Positions 44,131 through 55,480 of a DNA stretch of 64,000 bases are shown here, piece by piece. The notes under the pieces are model-generated. The model was not told the DNA's origin. It did not search any database and saw nothing but the letters and a program-made list of their open reading frames with translations. Source of the DNA: Todiramphus chloris collaris (Eukaryota; Chordata; Aves; Coraciiformes; Alcedinidae); NCBI GenBank assembly GCA_025345505.1, contig JANVCC010000185.1:3402500-3466499 (forward strand). Direction: 5' to 3'. The translations under genes and the position numbers were made by a program. Positions within the stretch are counted from its first letter, which is position 1, and the number at the start of each line of letters is the position of its first letter.

Positions 44131-44430
44131 GAGGCAGCAGCTTTTTAATTATTAAAATGAGTGCAGCCTTCGAAACACGTAGCATGCTTCTGGCTCTGCA
44201 AATCATTGCTTTCGTGAGAGAGGAGCAGTAATAAAATTAACCGACAGAGAGGAATAAACAAGTGGCACAGATGTAAATATTATATAATCTGCATTTCCTA
44301 AAATATCCCTGGCTTGGCATCAGGAGTTGGATTCAGAAGAGAACCAGAACAAGAATGCTGATAGAAAACAAACAATAATAGCAGGCAAATAGTAATTAAT
44401 CATTCTGTATATGGGTAGTATTCTTTGCGT
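44131..44430. promoter_or_regulatory. Candidate conserved non-coding block
   Basis: TTTTTAATTATTAAAATGAG (44141-44160), AAATCATTGC, AATAAAATTAACCG and AATAGTAATTAATCATTC occur in repeat-free AT-rich DNA. Confidence 0.33.
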
Positions 44431-44570
44431 GCAAGCTCTGTGACAAACACTCAAGGTGCTTTACGTCTCCTTGGGCTCCTCTCACTGCTGGCTCAGGTGG
44501 AATCTCTGGGAGAAGTGGGGAAACTGAGGCAGGGAGGGACGCCTTGCCAGCTTCTGGTACGTGCAGGGAG
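44431..44570 (-). mobile_element. MIR-like SINE fragment
   Basis: CACTCAAGGTGCTTTACG, then AGTGGGGAAACTGAGGCAGG and GAGGGACGCCTTGCCAG, follow the reverse complement of MIR: AGCGCTTTAC, then GATGGGGAAACTGAGGCAC, then AGGTTAAGTGACTTGCCCAA. Old and diverged. Confidence 0.5.
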
Positions 44571-46120
44571 CTCGTCCAGGGTGCAGAGGGAGCAGACACA
44601 CCCAGCACTGACCCCCAGCTAATCCCTGCTTCCAGTGAACCCCCTGCCACATCAGTGCTAACAATATCCCATCCTGCTCTCCCTCTTCCCATTGCATCGT
44701 GGGAATCTCAAGAGTCCCTCAGGAATCTTATGTTTTAATGGTCAAATTAGTGCCAGGTCAGATCCCATACCTAAAGTCAGGTAGTAATGGAGAGTACCAG
44801 CCTGCTCTGCCTGGGATGCTCCAGCTCTGGCACCGACACCAACCTGCAGAGCCCAGACACAGCTCAGTGCAGGGTTATCAGTGGGTGACACCAGTGGGTT
44901 TTCAGGGGAAGGGTGCCTGGGTATCCTGCTCTCCTCGGTGCTTGCTGCTTGGCAATGCAGAGTGGCATTTGTTGTACCATGACAGCCCCTCTTGAATGTC
45001 CCATGTTTGAAGTCACATTGGAGAGACGTGTCCCATCTGGTGAGTCACAGCCTCCTCCTGTCACTCGGGTACCTGCAGGGCCTGGGCAGGAGGAGTGGTG
45101 ACTAACCCACGCAGAGTGACACATCACAGCCAAATGTAAATATTGTCTTCTAGTTTTTGCCTTCTGAAGCCTCCAGAAGAAAATTATTTTTGTTTCAGTT
45201 TGAAAACACGAGCCAAACCGGCTCGTTTTCTGCCATGGCTGGAGAGCAGATGGGTCGGCCCTTTCTGAGCAGCGGTGAGCGGGGAGATGCTGCTGCTTCC
45301 CGTGGGTACCCCCAGCCACCCTCCTGCCCCCCACCCTGCTGGAAAAACTGTTGGCAAGAGCATCCAGCTCCGATGTTGTGCTTGCTGGGGCATCCTGTGC
45401 TCCCCTGCCTGGGGATGCTGCCAGGACCTGGGATCGATACCCCAGGAGATCACCCCTGGCCCTTCTGTGTGATGGGGATTCATGGCTGGGCTGATCAAAA
45501 GCGCTTCCTTAATCTGGGAGACAGCGATCGATGGGAAATTAACTGTGCTCTAGGCCTGATAGCTGGGGCAGGAAGGGGCTGCCGTGGGGGATGAGCTCAT
45601 TCCCCACTCTGTGGAGATAGCAAAAGGGGTCTGGTCCCAGCTGGCTCCATCCTATTATCTTTTTTTCTTTTCAACCAGACTTCAGAATGCTCCTGTTCCA
45701 AGAGGACGGTGGGTGGGTGGATGGACACAGCCACTCCCATGCTGTGTGTGATACTCTCCTCTAGTCTTGGACCCCCGCTGGCACGGGGGATTTGGGGCAG
45801 GGAGGGGACATGGGAAGGAGGCAGGGCACAGCACAGCAGTGGGGAGACATGGCTCCAGTCCCTTCCCAGTGCTCCTTCCTCCATAACTTCACCCACATCA
45901 TTTACAGGGCAAATGCCCGGTGCAGCGATGCCATCCCCAATGCCAGCCCTTGCCAGGATCCCTTACAGCACTGGTGGTACCCAGGGAGGTGGCACTTATC
46001 GGCATCACCCCAGGGATGGGACTCGTGGCAGCTGAAACAAATCTCCCAGCTCCTGTCTCCTATGTTCTGAGCTCCACTCCCATCCCAGGGGCTCTATTCA
46101 AACCCAGAACTAAAGCCGGG
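44571..46120. other. Unique GC-moderate sequence
   Basis: No transposon, exon or RNA gene recognised. Open frames of up to 156 codons overlap on both strands. Confidence 0.45.
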
Positions 46121-46690
46121 CGCGTGTCAATGGTTTAAATGTGATTTCGATCTCGTGTTAGACATATAATCACTGCACATGAAATAGGTGAAAGACCATC
46201 TTCCCCCAAGGCATGGCCTTTATCATACACAGCCCGCTAACATTTAGCATCAGAGGGAAGGTGAAATCAAAAGAATAAAAAATAAGTAAATGATTCTAGA
46301 GAGCATAAAATCTTTCACAAAATTGTTCCAATTGCCTTTGACGTTTCAGCCAGGGATGCTATTTCCTTCTGTATTCTCCACAAACCGGGTTGCTGCTGTA
46401 CTTTTTATAAATGCCTGCCACCTCATCAGTGCCACATTAAACCAACATTTCGAATTCAAACCAACTAGGCGAGTGGATAAATGTAGTAGTAATGGCAGGA
46501 ATCGGAAAGCAGGGCACAGGATTGAGGCAGCAATGATTTACGAGACCCGGGCAGGAACAATCAAAGGCATCAGATCACTTTTTTTTGCTGCCCTGAGTGT
46601 GCCTATTTGCATTTTCTCCCCGATGGCTGGGTTTTTCAAGCTTAATTCTCACCAGACTTACAAATAAATGCTGGTCTCTTTTTGTTCTTA
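46121..46690. promoter_or_regulatory. Long candidate conserved non-coding block with octamer
   Basis: Nearly 570 bp without repeats: GACATATAATCACTGC, GCTAACATTTAGC, AAATAAGTAAATGATTC, a TCF/LEF-type ATCAAAG at 46560-46566, and an exact ATTTGCAT octamer at 46605-46612. A 125-codon open frame (46290-46667) crosses it. Its product is not recognisable, and the block reads more like regulatory DNA than an exon. Confidence 0.38.
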
Positions 46691-47715
46691 GCTGAACAAA
46701 ATCATTAGGAAATGGGTGAGAAGGTGGGAATGGCTCCCTCGAGGGCTGTTATGCCCCATCAAGGGGAAGCAGCGAGATGTGCTGATCTCCCTGCCCAGCA
46801 CAGTGAGGTGCTGATCCCACCGAGCACCCTGACACACCATGGAGTAAGATATTCCCCCTGGCAGCGATGGGAATCCCACAGCAGCATCCATCCCCAGGGA
46901 CCCCAGGATGGTCTCAGGGCTGCACCTCTACAGGGGGATGGGGCTGCAGATGCCCACAGGCTCCTAGGGCAGGTGGGAGAGAGCTGGGCTCCTTGATGCT
47001 TATAAAAGGCTGGTGGCCAGTGGGTGTAAATCACCAGCTCACCGTTGGCTCCCGGGGGTTTTTATGGTGATGTGCTGCTGTGTGTAAAACCTGATCAATA
47101 GACTTCGTGGGAAGATACTAAACGGACGTGTGTGACTCTGATGGCCTTGCACTGGTGGCTGTGACTTTGGCAGCAAGATGTGCTTTCCTGCCAGAGACTG
47201 CTGAAATACGGCCAGCTCTGGGATGGGGATACAGGAGATGCTTAAAGAGGGAAAGGATGCGAGTACCAGGGCAGGGGGTGGTTAAAGATGAGCCCTGGGG
47301 GCTTGAGCCTGGTCCCTGCTGAAGGGGACAGTCCCTCTGCAGCTCCACACCATCAGCCTCTCAGAGCCCCTTCCTTACAAGAGGCAAAGAAAATCCTGCA
47401 TTGTCCTCCTCTAATTAAAACCAGAAATCCTGGTTTGGGGGCCAAGTCACAGGATGATCCGGAATGGGAGGGTTGTGGGGGGTGTGTGTGTTGTTCAGCT
47501 TTGCTTTCAGAGCTGAGCCTTTTGGGGTTTCAGGCCTTGGTTTTGCTGAGTCCTCGCCCGACCAGTACCCTCAGCTTCAGCCAGTAACTGGTTTTTACAC
47601 TTGCCTCGGCTGAGCTCACCTTGCCACAAACCTCTTTGCTCCCTCCCCATCAATATGGTGGGGGAATCAATAAGCAAGCACTTAACCCTCCCTCTACCCT
47701 CACTGCTCAGTGGTC
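46691..47715. other. Unique GC-moderate sequence
   Basis: No feature recognised among overlapping short open frames. Confidence 0.48.
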
Positions 47716-47790
47716 TTTGTCAGAAAAAGAAAATAAAATAGAATAAAATAATAATAAATATATATATATAAATTAAATTAAGTGAAAACC
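47716..47790. repeat. AT-rich simple sequence
   Basis: AAATAAAATAGAATAAAATA, then (TA)n of about 16 bp near 47757-47770, then AATTAAATTAAG. Low-complexity DNA with no retroposon body recognised. Confidence 0.7.
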
Positions 47791-50140
47791 CATAAAACCA
47801 AACTCCACAGGAGCTCAGTCCTGGCATGATCCCACTGATGCTCGAGGGACCCTCTGTGGATATTGCTGGTTTTGCTGAGTGCTGGTGAAGCTGATTTGCT
47901 CTGTGCCCTTGGACCTTACCGTGTCCTTGGCCTCCCTGACTCTTTTCACATCCAAACCCCCGTCTCTGGCCCTCACTGGGTTCGGCAAACGCTGAGCGAG
48001 GACTCTGCATCCCGGTACTCATTCTTGTTCTGCTCATTCAACACAACTTTCTCCTTCTCCAGGAGGGGACAGTTTGGGTGTTTGAAATACACGGCACATC
48101 CACGGCTTGGCGCACAGCGCTTTTCACCTTGTGAGATGTTCAGATAGCTGAAGGGAGCCGGAGGGATGGGTTTGTTTTGCACATACATCCTCCCATCCTC
48201 TCGCCACCCCCCCCCACTGCTTCAAACTTCCTTTTCATGCAGGGGCAGACGCCAATATTTGTTCTTCAGGCTCCCTCATGCTCCTGCATGCATTTCAGCC
48301 AGCTCTTCCCTGCACCTGCAAACAAGAGGGAAGCGACTGCTGTGCCTGTCCTTTCCCTCCGTCCCCTCTCATCTTCAACCTCATTACAACAGCTTGAAAT
48401 TTAAACAAACAGGCAGGTTTTTTTGCACTTGACTCTCCCACTGCTCCAAGGGCTGAAAAGATGCTACAGAGACCAGCTTTGCTTCATCACCCGGTGCTGC
48501 TGCAGCCACGAGAAGCAGATAAAGCAAGCCAACCAAATTAAGCAGGTGGGCATGGCCAATGTCCCCTTCCCCCATGTGCTCCTCAGTGCTACCCCTACCA
48601 CTTATGTCTGTCCAGGTCATTTACTGGGCATCTCCCTGCCAGGGTGCCCGTATCTATTCTGCGGTCACCTGACACAACCTCCCTGGCCTTTCCTCTGGCT
48701 TTCAACCTCCTGAAGCCTGTCCCACCTCCACCACTCACGTACACAGATCAGGTTTGCAGCCTCACGCTGTTAGAAGCTTCAGAAGGTCCCTGCATTTCAA
48801 AGGACCAGTGGGGACAAATGTAAGATGCCCTCCCTGTAGTCAGTCTTTGAGCTCCAGAGATCAGTGGTGAACCACCCAAGGATGTGAACTCAGCCCTCGG
48901 CTCTGTCACCTGCTCCCTTTGAGAAGTCAGAGTGAGGGAAAGGATTTAACCGTGGATGTAGCTGTACATCAGACAGCCCTTGATGTCACTTATAGACTGG
49001 GATATTTCAGTTCAGAGAGACACTAATCTACCCACTTCTGCTGCTATGCATATGGGATAAGAGATGTTCCAGGGATTTCTCCTTCAAAATGCCTCTGAAC
49101 AAATGTTCTCATTTAGACCAGCAGCGCCAATTCCTCATGAAAGTGGGAGGACTTCAACATTCAAAATGCAGAGACAATTAAAAAGGTCATCTTTTTTTTT
49201 TTTCATTCCCCACAAAACAGGGAAATCTATTCTTTCACCTAACACAGTCATCAGTTGAAACCACCCTCACGTGCAGGCACAAAGAAATCCATCCCACAGT
49301 TCTAATTTACAGCGCTCAGCGGTTTTGCAGGAGATGGAGACAGCAGCGGACACAGGGAGGTTGCTGGAGAAGGCTCTCCTTTCCCTCCCTGCTCTCACAC
49401 CCATGAGCAGGGGCTGTGAGGGACATGGGACCTTGAATACCAAAGCAGAACTTGAGCCGGGTTACGCAGGCACTTAGCTGGGAGTAATGAGGACGAAGGT
49501 GCAGTAATGGGAGCCTTTGTGTCTAATAAAGGGAAATTTATTCAGAAAGCTTCCGGAAAGTCAGACCGCAACAATATCAACCTCAACCAGTTGCTTCCTG
49601 ACCTGAATCTCTAAGTGGCAGGCAAAAAAATAAAAAATGACACCCCCCTCATCCTGCTGCAGAAAGAAAAGTGACTGGGGACAGCGGTGATACAACACGC
49701 TCAGAAAAACTGTGGTGGGCAGAACCCGATGGAGCTGGTGTGTCCCACGCTGCTCCCATAGCAGGATGATCAAGATTTGCAGGGATGGAGGGATGCGAGG
49801 ATCTTGAGGTCAGGGCATTTCCCAGGGTGGAATCTCTGAGGTGTTTTTGTTTGTTTTTCTCCCTCTTTCTGATGCAAAGCATGGGGGTGCCTGATTAATA
49901 ATACGTGGAGAAGGAGAAGTGTGGAGAGAGGCTGCCCAAAGCCAGCCTGCTCCAAACCTCCTGGAGAGGCGACCCTTCCTCCGGGGCAGCCAGCAAGATG
50001 CTGCATCCCCCTGAAGCAGAAGGTGCCCCCAAAGGAAGCCTCGCTCTGCATCACCCCTCCTGACCTCCCATTCTTCATCCCTTAATCCAGCACAGCCGGG
50101 GCAGCAGTAGCAGTTATCCTCAACAGGTTGCTGGACAAAG
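47791..50140. other. Unique sequence, no gene seen
   Basis: A C9 run at 48207-48215 and a T run at about 49191-49203 are simple sequence. 49500-49640 is AT-leaning. No transposon or exon recognised. Confidence 0.42.
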
Positions 50141-51010
50141 CCTTACGATTTGTGCTGAATCACAGCTAGGGGGAAGGATTAGTTCGTGCCAACGTGCTCT
50201 AATTCAGGAGGCAGTGTCCGAGGCCATGCTGACACCCTCCCAGCCTGCTCGGCTCTCATATGGAGTTGAGCTTTTCTTTCAGATGGGCAAGCAGCTTTTG
50301 CACCAGGTTTCATCCTCTGTGCTTAAAGCAGGACCCAGCACGCTCCCGAAGAGCAGCAGGTGAATATGTATCATGCCTTTTTCCGTGGGTACTTTCAATG
50401 CAGTTTTGCTGACGAGCTCTTAAATCTATTTTTATTGCTGCTAAAGAGCATTACTACACTTTAATGTAAATGTGAAGCTGGCTGGGTTTCATGGCCCTTC
50501 GCTGTCCCCACCCTCAAGTCAGGGGGAATGGCCGTGCCAGGAATGGCTCGTGGTGCTCCCCTGGCACAGACTGATGGTGAGAGCTTGGTTGGGTGAAATA
50601 AAACCTGTCGGGGGGAGAAAGCCTGGCTTGAAGAGACTTTTCACAGAAAACTGAAGGCAATAAAGGGCAGGCAGCTCTGTCAGAAGCATAAATGTTTAAT
50701 CAATTCTTGCTTAACTCGGCAAACCTTTCTCATATAGAAAGTTTGCAATTATTACCTGGATCAAGACAGCTTAATTAAGCAATTAGGATGTAAAGTTAAC
50801 AGTCCTTGCAGAATGAGTTGCAGCGTTTTAATTTCAGAACTGCTCTTGCATGTAAGAGAATAATGGTTTGAGAAAAGGCAACTTTTTTCCTTTTTCTCCC
50901 CCCTGCCCAGAACAACATCGCCATCAAATTAATAGGATAGGTCACATCCCCAGCCACTGACGGGAATTTTGCCTGAATCGGGATGCAGGAAATCACTGAA
51001 TAAATCCTCA
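50141..51010. promoter_or_regulatory. Candidate conserved non-coding blocks
   Basis: 50390-50475 (TTAAATCTATTTTTATTGCT) and 50680-50850 (TTTAATCAATTCTTGC, CAATTATTACC, AGCTTAATTAAGCAATTAGG) are repeat-free and AT-rich. AGCTTAATTAAGC at 50770-50782 is close to a perfect palindrome (GCTTAATTAAGC), a dimeric homeodomain-type site. GC-richer DNA separates them. Confidence 0.3.
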
Positions 51011-52190
51011 GCCTCACACCAGCCAGAGATGACAGCTCCTTAGAGAGCCCACTTGAAGACAGGGTGTCTCTTAGACTGACTTGAAGTCCTTCCCATAGCT
51101 TGCTGGGAGCAACACAAGTAAACAAGCCAGTGAGCTGGCTCCAGGGAGCAACGTGCTGCTGTACCTTCCAAATCTACTGAGATGAGGCTGCGGTTTTCTA
51201 ATGATTTTCAGCCAGCACCAACCTACAGTCAGAAGGAGCAGGCAGGGTCAGGATAAGAGTCAAGAGATACAGGTCACACACACAGGACCTTTGCCTGGTT
51301 TGTATGTTTTCTCCTCCTGTTTTGGGAGACCGTGGTCATCCTGGCAGGAGGAACACCCCTCCATCACTGCATCATGAAATACTGTTGGGAAAGAAATGCC
51401 ACGTGCAAATTCCCCACCTCCACCTTGATGGACCTGACTCGGTGTCCTGTGAGTAAGGCACCTCGATGTCGTGGCCAGCAGTACTACAGAACACAGCTAC
51501 TCTTTCTGCTGCTTTGGGGAAAGCCAGTATTTCACAGAATAAGCCTACCGGGTTTGTAAGCTCCTTAACCTCCATCTCCGGTGACCTAGAAACACCATAG
51601 CTCCTTTGGTGTCCCATGTGTTCACATCCTCCCCTGCCTACAGATGGATTTGACAGCTCCTGATGCTCGGAAGACAGGCTAAGCCTGAGGCAGAGCTGAA
51701 GGAGTGTAACATGACTGAAGAAAGTATAAAGCTGAGTGATTTTTGACTTGGGTCATAAAATCTTTATGGTAAGTAAGGCAAACCCCTTGAGGCTTGAAAT
51801 TGTAAAATTCTGGTTCCAGGCTGTTGGTCATGGAAATTAAATTCCTATTCTGCAGTCCCAGATGTACCTTACGCAATACTCAGCGGTACCATCCAGGAGT
51901 GGGAAGTGATGCTTGCCAGCCTCTGTCCCACCACAGCCACCAGGAGGTAACAACAGGAGCTTGCTCGGTCCAGCACTCACTGGTCTGGAGCAAACATGAA
52001 AAAAATGACGGGTTTGGAGATCACAGTAAAAATTATCTGAGAACAGGGATATTTCTTCACTACTTCCACTCCTGTGGTTAATAGCACGGATCTTCCAATG
52101 CATCCATCTAAATGTGTCTGACAGAGCTTGGGCCCTGGCCAATGCCAGCGGTGCTTTCATTGCTTGGGTGGGTTTTGAGGTTGCCCTCTG
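51011..52190. other. Unique sequence, no gene seen
   Basis: No repeat or exon recognised. Confidence 0.45.
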
Positions 52191-52560
52191 CATTTTGGGG
52201 TCTCATCTAATGGCAGATGAAGTCAATGGGAACCTTACTGAGGACAATTATGCACACAATAGATGAGCAGAAGGAATGAGAAAGGAAATGGGTTTCCATT
52301 TCAGAGTATTAATTTAAACGGCTCCCTTGGGGGCTGTCCCTTTAAGGAAGTCTAAAATCGTATTTAAAGGCTGCAGGCACAAAAAACAGCTTTTTCTTAA
52401 TATCTTTGGGTAATTAAAATCTGGCAGTGGGGGAGGATTAGCACAGGTTATATATAGTATTTCAATTTAAACTTCTTTCCGATCCCTTGAAGTTTCTACT
52501 TATTATTTTTTTAACGAACTTTAATCTAGCTACCATAGATCTGCAAATTAGACCTAGCGA
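52191..52560. promoter_or_regulatory. Candidate conserved non-coding block
   Basis: GTATTAATTTAAACGG, TCTTAATATCTTTGGGTAAT, GGTTATATATAGTATTTC and CGAACTTTAATCTAGC occur in repeat-free, strongly AT-rich DNA (52300-52545). A TATATATAG box-like word lies at about 52449-52458, but no transcript is suggested. Confidence 0.32.
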
Positions 52561-53390
52561 GGTCCAACTCATGTGAGACAGTGCTGACATGTTTGATTTG
52601 GAAGATGATGGGCTGATGGAATAGTCTGAGCTGTGTGGGCTGAGGATCTGGCCAGAAAAACCACAGATGATCTTGACTGGAATTAATATTTTGAAAGCAG
52701 CGAAGACAAGGCTGAATTAGCTGAGATTTCAAGCCAGAGATGCCCAGACATGGTCCTGCCTCCATCACGTGTCCAAGAGCCATCGTCAAACCATGCCCAG
52801 TGCCTAGTCCAGACTGAAAGTAGGGTTGTGCTTCCCTGTAGTGGGAAGGGGGCACAGTGGCCAACCCCAGCACTGGATCATCAGAAAGCTGAGAGATTTG
52901 GACAGGAGGGAGACAGAAGTTTTCAGCAGAAAATTCAGGACCTCAGTAAATTGCAGTATGGTTCAGAAGCACGACAAAGAGCTTGCAATAACAGCTTGTG
53001 AACTGCCTGTCCTGTTACTTATACACAAGAGTAAAACAAGGAGGCTGGTCCTCAGCCCCACCGTGATGGATGCACAACCCAACGGATGCTGCCCAGAGCC
53101 TGCTGTGCCCCGGGGCTGGGTGAAGAACCAGCCTTCCCTGTCCTCAGCACCTCTGCCCTCACTCACGTGGGAAAGAGAAGCCCTGAATTCAGCAGATAAT
53201 GATGAAGCCTCTTTAGGCTCCCCTGACAGAAAGTCACTTTAATAATCTATAAGACATGGTTGATTGAGTAGGGAAAAAGCCAACAACAGCGCAGCAACCC
53301 AAATCGATGCTCGATAGCAGCCTATTGTTTGTTTCCTCCAGCAGTCCTGGGGGACAACTCTTTCCTCACAGCTCCATCTTGCCTTGAAAA
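52561..53390. other. Unique sequence, no gene seen
   Basis: GC-moderate; a 138-codon plus-strand frame (52826-53242) shows no domain. Confidence 0.45.
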
Positions 53391-54100
53391 CGGCACAGAC
53401 CTCGTACGTAGGAAAATTTGAAATCCAACACTCAGCTGCCCATTGGCTACCTTGGGGGCACAAACCCACGCACATTTATTTATCATTGGCCATTCGAGCT
53501 CGAGATAAAATATCCATTGTCATTTGTCATGCCGAAAATACAGCAACATTTTTTTACCCTCCGCTCCCCCTCCTTCCACCCATCAACAAAAGTGGGTGGA
53601 AGTCAAAACTGCTGAGCAAAAAATATAATGTATGTACATAAGGAGAGGAAGCAAACGACTGGGATTACAATTTATTGCAGAGACCGTAGGCGGTGTATGT
53701 GATTGCACACAAGGAAATTGCCAGAGATGCAGATATTTTGCAGAGCTTATTTTCTTTCTTTTTTACTTTGCAAGTAAATAAGATATTCAATAAGACTTGG
53801 CAATTTTCTCACATGCAGCCTCCGAACAGATCTCTGCTTTCGATGATGAGTAGTAATTCCAACGTTTCGCCTTAAAAAAGCCACACCACACACACAAAAC
53901 CACCCAATCTTCCACGTATTCCTAACAGAAAAGGTATATTCTGGTGAGAAATTACCCTTCACTTACGAAAAACATTTGATTACTGAAAAAAGTCACTCCT
54001 GCAGATGCTGAGCCACGCTGAAGTGTGGTATTGTATTGATGAAATACCCCAGCTCTTCGATATTGATATACAAGTCAGATGACATCAATGGGTCGGGGAG
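53391..54100. promoter_or_regulatory. Long AT-rich candidate regulatory block
   Basis: 53395-53700 and 53700-54090 lack repeats and are AT-rich: ACAATTTATTGCAG, AAGTAAATAAGATATTC, GAGTAGTAATTCC, ATATTGATATAC. A few CpGs (GCGGTG, TTTCGCC) lie inside the AT-rich context, as often seen in conserved elements. Inference only. Confidence 0.33.
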
Positions 54101-54487
54101 CTCAAGAGAGCTGTGAAATAGCCATCCCATTGGCATCTGTCTCCCTTGGGCTGCATTGACTGGAAACATCAAGTGTTATTTCTTGGAGAGGTGACCCACA
54201 ATGCCAATTTGGAGCAAGGGAAGGTGGCAAGATGGGTGCAAGTGAACCCAGCCATGCAGGTTGTCTCTGGGAGGGGTCAGGAAGCACGGGTGTCACTCCC
54301 AACCAGATGCTTGGGGAATCAAAGGCATTTGCAAACTCCCATTTCCAGGTGATATAGAAGCAGGACAACACCAGGCCTACCCACAGCAATTTGTCAGCAA
54401 TGAGTAGAGATGGTGCTGACTGTCACACTACCACAGAAGTATTTACCCTCATAATCAGCGTCCTAGACAATGCAATCCTGGGCCCCC
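54101..54487. other. Unique sequence left of a CR1
   Basis: No feature recognised. The last 100 bp may be CR1-derived but are too worn to tell. Confidence 0.42.
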
Positions 54488-54583
54488 TGTTCTGCGTGAC
54501 CCTGCTGGAGCAGGGGGGTGGCACCAGAAGATCTCCAGAGGGTCCTTCCAACCCCCACCATCCTGTGATTATGCAATTCTGTA
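54488..54583 (+). mobile_element. CR1 LINE 3' tail fragment, type C
   Basis: GACCCTGCTGGAGCAGGGGG, then AGATCTCCAGAGGGTCCTTC, CAACCCCCACCATCCTGTGA and TTATGCAATTCTGTA match the CR1 3' end. The GATCTCCAGAGGTCCCTTCC wording differs from the GAGCTTGAAAGGTCCCTTCC type found at 19-39 kb, so this is another subfamily. Under 100 bp remain. Confidence 0.85.
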
Positions 54584-55060
54584 TTCCCAGCAAAGACTGG
54601 CTTTAAATCCAACCTGCCAAACTCAGCCTCACCTCCAGGCTTTCAGCATCATCATGCCTGGATTTTGAGACAGCTGCTAAGGATGCCTCAGCACATCCAT
54701 GGCCATGGATCTCTGGATGTTGAGCTAGCTGTGCATTGCCCTTGGAACATATCTTCCCAGTAAATCATTTAGTCTCTGTCTCCCCCCACCCCGATTCAGT
54801 ATCCTGAATTTTGCTGCACATTATCAAAACCCAGGGCATTTAGGTGAGCGTGCTGCTATCAGCCATGCCCGGGGTACCACTTCTCAGCTGCCACCAAAGA
54901 GACTACGTAGAAGAACACCTCACATTGAAACCAGTGGTGTTAACCATGTGCAGATGAGCACGTGGCTCAGCTAGCGAGGGCGGGAGGCTGGAGCCAGCCC
55001 GCGTGGTGCAGAGGTGGCTGCGTGCCGAGGCTGTGCCTTGCAGCATGGAAAGCTCCTGGG
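54584..55060. other. Unique sequence with a possible MIR-like scrap
   Basis: GAGCTAGCTGTGCATTGCCC, TTGGAACATATCTTCCCAG and TTAGTCTCTGTCTCCC at 54721-54785 loosely follow MIR wording. Weak. No gene recognised. Confidence 0.3.
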
Positions 55061-55480
55061 AAGATGCATCTAAGACACTGAATTAGCTCCCTGCAGCTTA
55101 AAAAGAGGCAGTGAATAATGTAGACAGTAAAACGAGCACAGGACAATCTGGCTGTCATCCAGTTTATCCAAATATTGCTATTTTTGGCTTTGTTCGAGTT
55201 TCTTTGCTGCTCGGAGGCACATCCCATGTTCCCGTTGCTTTTGATCTGGGATGTACTGAATAATTCCCTTTAAACAATAATAAAAGAGGAATTTTTGACA
55301 CCGCCGCCATAGCAACGACTGATGTCATAAATGAGGGAGCATGACTTCATGGCAGGACCCCAGCTCAGTAGGAACTTTTGCTCGAGAGCAAATATCACCT
55401 GCAGTAGAGTGGGGAATACAGACAACTGAGTAAACAACAGATCCTCATTTTGCATCAGTGTCTTTTTTTACCTCAAGTGC
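55061..55480. promoter_or_regulatory. Candidate enhancer with adjoining X-box and CRE-like site
   Basis: GCCGCCATAGCAAC at 55303-55316 (RFX X-box, one departure in the left half) is followed after three bases by TGATGTCA at 55320-55327 (CRE/ATF-like). Farther right, TTTGCTC-GA-GAGCAAA (55377-55392) is a perfect inverted repeat. The left part has CACTGAATTAGCTCC, CCAAATATTGCTATTTTTGG and TTTAAACAATAATAAAAG. No transposon is present. The RFX-CREB arrangement resembles the X1-X2 boxes of MHC class II promoters, but no Y (CCAAT) box was found. Confidence 0.42.

Noticed and set aside
46290..46667. 125-codon frame with an AT-rich, protein-like look
   Set aside because: No recognisable family; better explained as a regulatory block. 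Kept only as a finding to test.
52449..52458. TATATATAG as a core promoter TATA box
   Set aside because: Sits in AT-rich DNA with no CpG island, initiator or downstream exon.
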